DNA from: Gammaproteobacteria bacterium
Lineage (GTDB): Bacteria; Pseudomonadota; Gammaproteobacteria; Steroidobacterales; Steroidobacteraceae
Assembly: GCA_005877705.1 (NCBI GenBank)
Contig: VBNY01000090.1
Coordinates: forward strand, 1-8,940
Direction of reading: 5' to 3'
Length of the DNA stretch: 8,940 nt
The position numbers and the translations under genes are program-made. The notes beneath the pieces were generated by a model. It made no database searches. It was not told the origin of the DNA and saw only the letters and a program-made list of their open reading frames with translations. How positions within the stretch are numbered: position 1 is the first letter of the stretch; every line of letters begins with the position of its first letter. This document shows positions 6,007 to 8,940 of the stretch, in pieces.

Positions 6007-6962
6007 GCGCCGCCCGTCCGTGAGCCGATGACCTCGGCCAGCACGGCCATGCGCACGGCCACGCCGTTGCGCACCTGGTCACGGATGACCGACTGCGGCC
6101 CGTCGGCCACGTCGGAGGCGATCTCGATACCGCGGTTCATCGGCTGCGGGTGCATCACGATGGCGTCCGGCCGGGCGAGCGCCAGGCGCTCCGGAGTGAG
6201 CCCGTATTTCGCGAAATAGCGGTCGGCGTCCGGCAGATCCGCCTGACCCATGCGCTCTCTTTGAATGCGCAGCATCATCACCACGTCGGCGTCCTTGAGT
6301 CCGGACTTGAGTGTTGTGTGGCGCGCGCAGCCGGCGAACTCAGCCGGCTCCGGCATCAATGCCGGTGGCGCGACGATGCGCAGATCGGCAACACCCAGCA
6401 CGCGAAACGCGTGATATGCCGAGCGCGCCACGCGCGAATGCCGAATGTCGCCGACGATCGCGACGGCCAGACCCGCGAAGCGCCCCTTGTGCTGGCGCAC
6501 CGTCAGGGCGTCGAGCAACCCTTGGGTCGGGTGCGACACATGCGCTTCTCCCGCGGACAGCACGCTCACGTGCGGCGCGACGTTCGCGGCGACCAACTCG
6601 GGCACGCCCTGCTCTGCGTCACGGATGACCATCACGTCCACGTGCAAGGACTGCAGCGTGTACACCGTGTCCAACATGCTCTCGCCCTTGGCACGGGATG
6701 ACAGCTGCACCTCCAGATTGACCACAGCAGCGCCGAGCCGCTTCGCCGCGAGCTCGAACGAGACGCGCGTGCGAGTGGAGGGCTCGGTGAACAGGTTGGC
6801 TACCGTGATCCCGGCGAGGGCGTTGCTGAGTGGCGGCCTGGCACCTAGGGGCCTGACAAACCCCTCGGCGCGCTCGAGCAGGCGCTCGATGTGGGCGCGC
6901 GGCAGATGCTCGAGAGTAAGCAGGTGGCGCAGCGATCCGTCGGGCCGCAGTTGGTCAGTCAC
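6003..6962 (-). CDS. pyrB: Aspartate carbamoyltransferase catalytic subunit PyrB, 319 aa
   Basis: PyrB condenses carbamoyl phosphate with L-aspartate to carbamoyl-aspartate, the committed step of pyrimidine synthesis. The carbamoyl-phosphate site is clear: FTEPSTRTR (58-66), SSRAKGE (88-94) and SHPTQGLLD (143-151). The aspartate domain shows VGDIRHSRVARS (170-181), MMLRIQRERM (229-238) and MHPQPMNRGIEI (270-281). The loop before HPTQ reads AGEAHVS where E. coli and Pseudomonas have GDG-type sequences. The protein is slightly shorter at its N-terminus than the Pseudomonas class A enzyme (about 334 aa), which depends on a PyrC-like partner. No such partner gene is adjacent here. The start is a GTG at 6962 with GAGGGG five bases upstream (6968-6973). 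No in-frame ATG lies nearby. It follows ruvX by 13 bp and overlaps the PyrK-like gene by four bases. Confidence 0.96.
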   Translation of the reverse strand: MTDQLRPDGSLRHLLTLEHLPRAHIERLLERAEGFVRPLGARPPLSNALAGITVANLFTEPSTRTRVSFELAAKRLGAAVVNLEVQLSSRAKGESMLDTVYTLQSLHVDVMVIRDAEQGVPELVAANVAPHVSVLSAGEAHVSHPTQGLLDALTVRQHKGRFAGLAVAIVGDIRHSRVARSAYHAFRVLGVADLRIVAPPALMPEPAEFAGCARHTTLKSGLKDADVVMMLRIQRERMGQADLPDADRYFAKYGLTPERLALARPDAIVMHPQPMNRGIEIASDVADGPQSVIRDQVRNGVAVRMAVLAEVIGSRTGGA

Positions 6963-6967
6963 GGCAT

Positions 6968-6973
6968 CCCCTC
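6968..6973 (-). promoter_or_regulatory. Ribosome binding site supporting the GTG start of pyrB
   Basis: GAGGGG on the minus strand sits five bases upstream of the GTG at 6962, in the 13-bp ruvX-pyrB gap. Both nearby ATGs (6967 and 6975) are out of frame with pyrB, so this site decides the start. Confidence 0.6.
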
Positions 6974-6975
6974 AT

Positions 6976-7413
6976 TCACTGCCCCTCGCCCGCGAACCAG
7001 CGCTCGAGAATGATCGCGGCGGCGGTGCTGTCGATGTCCTCGCGCTGGATGCGACGCCTGCGCCCGCCGCTCGCGCGCCGCGCCTTGAGCGCTGCACTGG
7101 CTTCGACGGACGAGTAGCGCTCATCGACCATCTCGACAGGAAGACCGAAACGACGTTCGAGCTCGGCGGCGAAGCGGCGCGCAGCCGGCGCGAGCGCGCC
7201 CGGACTGCCGTCCGCATTATACGGGGCGCCGACCACGAGCCGCCGTGGGCCGAGAGCGCGCACTTCGCGCCCGATGGCCTGCCAGTCGGGGCCGCTCTGA
7301 TGCACCGCTGCGGCAGGGCGCGGCGCCGCTGTCGCGGTGACAGTGTCTCCGGCGGCAATGCCGATGCGTTTGAGTCCGAAATCGAAGGCGAGAACCGTCC
7401 GGACTTCTTTCAT
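6976..7413 (-). CDS. ruvX: RuvX/YqgF family RNase H-fold nuclease, 145 aa
   Basis: YqgF/RuvX proteins are RuvC-like nucleases, proposed as alternative Holliday junction resolvases and linked to 16S rRNA 5'-end maturation. The acidic active site is visible: first Asp in LAFDFGLKRIGIA (Asp11), then VVGAPYNADGS (60-70, usually VGLP-x-x-x-D-G-S), VDERYSSVEA with Asp97/Glu98 (96-105), and the last Asp in DIDSTAAAIILERW (126-139). Length is typical. An Arg-rich patch, RRASGGRRRR (112-121), lies in the loop before the final helix, probably nucleic-acid binding. The ATG at 7413 is six bases after the yqgE stop without a clear Shine-Dalgarno sequence, so coupling to yqgE is likely. The yqgE-ruvX-pyrB order is widely conserved in gammaproteobacteria. 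Confidence 0.95.
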   Translation of the reverse strand: MKEVRTVLAFDFGLKRIGIAAGDTVTATAAPRPAAAVHQSGPDWQAIGREVRALGPRRLVVGAPYNADGSPGALAPAARRFAAELERRFGLPVEMVDERYSSVEASAALKARRASGGRRRRIQREDIDSTAAAIILERWFAGEGQ

Positions 7414-7419
7414 GCAGGA

Positions 7420-8001
7420 TTATGCATGGCCGGCCACGGGACTGAGCTGCTGAACGTCGATGCCCAGAAGGCGCCACGCTCCCGCCCAGCGCTCCTCGAA
7501 CGGCAACTCGAACACCACGCGCGGGTCGACCGGCATGGAGAACCAGGCGTTCTCGCGCATCTCGCGCTCGAGCTGCCCCGATTCCCAACCCGCGTAGCCG
7601 AGAGCGATGAATGCATCCGAGGGACCCTCGCCGCGAGCCATGGCTGCGAGCACGTCGCGGGAAGTCGTGACCTGGATCGTCTCGGAGACCTTGTGAGTAT
7701 GGTCCCACTGCCCGCCGGGACGATGCAGCACGAAGCCGCGGTCGGTATGCACGGGCCCGCCACGCAGCACCGGCTGCGCGGCGATCTGCTCGCTCGAGGG
7801 CTCGAGCTTCATCTGCGACAGCACGTCGGATAACCGCATCGGCAGCGGCTTGTTGAGCACGATCCCGAGCGCGCCTTTATCGGTGTGCTCGCAAACGAGC
7901 GCCACGGTCTGCGAGAAGTTCGGGTCGGTGAGCGAGGGCATCGCGATCAGCAGATGGTTGGTGAGGCTGGTCTCGGCCGCAACCGCCTCGGCGAAAGTCA
8001 T
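7420..8001 (-). CDS. yqgE: YqgE/AlgH family protein (DUF179/UPF0301), 193 aa
   Basis: A conserved cytoplasmic protein of unsettled function. The P. aeruginosa homologue AlgH has been connected to alginate regulation. Diagnostic segments are LLIAMPSLTDPNF (17-29), VCEHTDKGALGIVLNKP (36-52), LRGGPVHTDRGFVLHRP (79-95) and ALGYAGWESGQLEREM (133-148) followed by NAWF, the core UPF0301 signature. The ATG at 8001 gives a length close to E. coli YqgE (187 aa) and has a G-rich stretch just upstream. ATGs at 8040 and 8127 are in frame, but the first adds only a Gly-rich segment and the second would overlap tonB. A candidate promoter lies in the 71-bp gap upstream, and ruvX follows after 6 bp. Confidence 0.95.
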   Translation of the reverse strand: MTFAEAVAAETSLTNHLLIAMPSLTDPNFSQTVALVCEHTDKGALGIVLNKPLPMRLSDVLSQMKLEPSSEQIAAQPVLRGGPVHTDRGFVLHRPGGQWDHTHKVSETIQVTTSRDVLAAMARGEGPSDAFIALGYAGWESGQLEREMRENAWFSMPVDPRVVFELPFEERWAGAWRLLGIDVQQLSPVAGHA

Positions 8002-8047
8002 GGCGCCCCCGCCCGTCGTGCTGATATGCCTGCCGCCCATAGCGCCA

Positions 8048-8076
8048 AGTATGGGGATGGGGCGGGGCAGGCTCAA
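8048..8076 (-). promoter_or_regulatory. Candidate sigma-70 promoter of yqgE-ruvX-pyrB
   Basis: On the minus strand TTGAGC (8076-8071) and CATACT (8053-8048) are separated by exactly 17 bp. Each matches four of six consensus bases. The predicted start near 8041 would leave a leader of about 40 bases before the yqgE ATG. The -35 box overlaps the tonB stop codon. It is motif evidence only; the genes may equally be read from upstream. Confidence 0.4.
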
Positions 8077-8465
8077 GGAACTACAGACACTCCCCCAGTC
8101 TCCACCCGTCCGTCGACGAACTGCCATTCGTATGCAAAGCGCAACACGCGGTACTCGTGCGCCAACTCGGGGGGGAAGGGATCGAAGGGGCTCGCGAGCT
8201 TCAGGATGGCGAGCGCCGCCTGGTCGAGCTCCGGGTAGCCGCTGGTGCGACGGATGACGACCTTCTCGAGCACGCCGTTGGCTGCGATGCCGACCTCCAC
8301 CACGGGGCTCGCTTTGACCCCCAGGTGACGGGCTACCGTGGGGTAGTTGATCGTGCCGACGCGCTCGACCTTGCGGCGCCAGGCATCAAGATAGGGCGCC
8401 AGCGTGGCGGCGCGCGTGTCCGGGGTGACCCAGAGCTCATCGCGCTTCGGTCCGCGCAGGGTCAA
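8073..8465 (-). CDS. TonB-like energy transducer, C-terminal domain (downstream part of a frameshifted gene)
   Basis: This frame encodes the periplasmic TonB C-terminal domain, which contacts TonB-dependent outer-membrane receptors. Counted from the TTG at 8465, the segment has YLDAWRRKVERVG (25-37), NYPTVARHLGV (40-50), VVEVGIAANGVLEKVVIRRTS around 55-75, GYPELDQAAL (76-85) and SPFDPFPPEL (92-101), then FAYEWQF (110-116). These fit the family, including the Y-P and L-D-x-A-A-L positions. The same frame continues sensibly upstream of 8465 (RQGTGPEEDQGP, to about 8501), so the TTG is an artefact of the frame break. This is the tail of the gene whose N-terminus is at 8462-8932. It is followed by yqgE after 71 bp. 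Confidence 0.82.
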   Translation of the reverse strand: MTLRGPKRDELWVTPDTRAATLAPYLDAWRRKVERVGTINYPTVARHLGVKASPVVEVGIAANGVLEKVVIRRTSGYPELDQAALAILKLASPFDPFPPELAHEYRVLRFAYEWQFVDGRVETGGVSVVP

Positions 8466-8932
8466 CGGCCCCTGATCCTCCTCGGGTCCGGTGCCCTGCC
8501 TGCCGCGCCGACGTCGCCTAGATACCGCACCTGCACATTCCAGCCGGTGGTGGTGAGGACACGCTCGTCCTCGCTGCCCGCCACGGCCCCCGCGGGCACC
8601 AGCGAGTCGCCCCCCGGAACGCCCTCATGATGAGGGACCGCCAGGGAGGAGGCACGGTTGCGCGGTGGCACCGGGTTGCGGGTATTACCGGACCCGAGCT
8701 GCGTCCGCTGGGCGAGATACGTGGCCGTGTCGTTGCGGTCGGCCTCCGGAAGCTCATCGGAGACGAGCAGCACCGCGAGCCCCGGGGCACTGCCCTGGGC
8801 GCCGATCGAGGCATTGAAGGTGAGCCCCAGGATGATGAGGCCATGCAGCAGACCCGCCAGGAACAGCATGGTCAGCAGCCGGTCCCGAACGGGGGCTCTG
8901 CCTTCACGCAATTTCAGAGCACGCAGCGCCAT
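8462..8932 (-). CDS. TonB-like energy transducer, N-terminal membrane anchor and linker (upstream part of a frameshifted gene)
   Basis: The product begins with a basic cytoplasmic stretch, then a single hydrophobic segment RLLTMLFLAGLLHGLIILGL (about residues 18-37) that anchors it in the inner membrane. A periplasmic segment follows (APGLAVLLVSDELPEADRND, YLAQRTQLGSGNT), as in the TonB relatives found beside gshB/yqgE in pseudomonads and xanthomonads. The homology-like reading ends near RYLGDVGAA (about 8505-8530); the last residues to the TGA at 8462 look like out-of-frame Arg/Pro-rich sequence. Joined with the 8073-8465 frame by one inserted base, the gene would span 8073-8932 and encode 286 aa. 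The ATG at 8932 is only eight bases from the window edge, so an earlier start cannot be excluded. In P. aeruginosa the equivalent gene, tonB3, is linked to twitching motility. Confidence 0.75.
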   Translation of the reverse strand: MALRALKLREGRAPVRDRLLTMLFLAGLLHGLIILGLTFNASIGAQGSAPGLAVLLVSDELPEADRNDTATYLAQRTQLGSGNTRNPVPPRNRASSLAVPHHEGVPGGDSLVPAGAVAGSEDERVLTTTGWNVQVRYLGDVGAAGRAPDPRRIRGR

Positions 8933-8940
8933 GAAGGGTC

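Noticed and set aside
6445..7833. 462-codon plus-strand open frame across pyrB, ruvX and yqgE, and a 289-codon one at 5350-6219
   Set aside because: Both lie antisense to recognised genes and cross gene borders with no domain-like sequence. They are GC-driven open frames.
8002..8127. Earlier starts for yqgE at 8040 and 8127
   Set aside because: They add sequence not typical of the family, and the farther one would overlap the tonB coding end. The ATG at 8001 gives the normal length.

Overview
The window is GC-rich, almost fully coding chromosomal DNA. It has the character of a gammaproteobacterium with type IV pili. Gene order follows a block I know from Pseudomonas aeruginosa (yggT-proC-yggS, divergent pilT-pilU, then pyrB-ruvX-yqgE-tonB3). 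The xanthomonad-like ProC and TonB sequences point towards Xanthomonadales, Nevskiales or Steroidobacterales. That placement is an inference from motifs and synteny, not from a search.

Layout. Positions 1-1703 are a minus-strand cluster transcribed leftwards: yggS, then proC overlapping it by 4 bp (ATGA), then the start of yggT, cut by the window edge. A 66-bp divergent intergenic region (1704-1769) carries a candidate promoter for the rightward cluster pilT (1770-2810), pilU (2846-4000) and a third full-length PilT/PilU-family ATPase (3997-5160). The third gene overlaps pilU by 4 bp (GTGA) and looks like a duplicate of pilU. From 5169 to the right edge all genes are again on the minus strand, read right to left: tonB-like, yqgE/algH, ruvX/yqgF, pyrB, and a PyrK-like flavin/iron-sulfur oxidoreductase subunit that overlaps pyrB by 4 bp. 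The pilU2 and pyrK stops converge with only 8 bp between them. No stretch longer than about 75 bp lacks a gene, and I see no tRNA, rRNA, CRISPR, insertion sequence or clear hairpin terminator.

Two genes are broken as written. The PyrK-like gene loses about 14 residues and changes frame exactly between its NAD-binding and 2Fe-2S domains (5322-5325). The TonB gene needs one extra base near 8499-8512 to join its membrane-anchored N-terminal half to its C-terminal domain. Both lesions could be assembly errors, since everything else is intact, or real decay.

Functionally the window combines housekeeping genes (proline synthesis, PLP homeostasis, pyrimidine synthesis, RuvX) with the pilus retraction motor. 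The most interesting point is the three-ATPase retraction operon pilT-pilU-pilU2. The nearby TonB relative belongs to the same neighbourhood as P. aeruginosa TonB3, which is linked to twitching motility.
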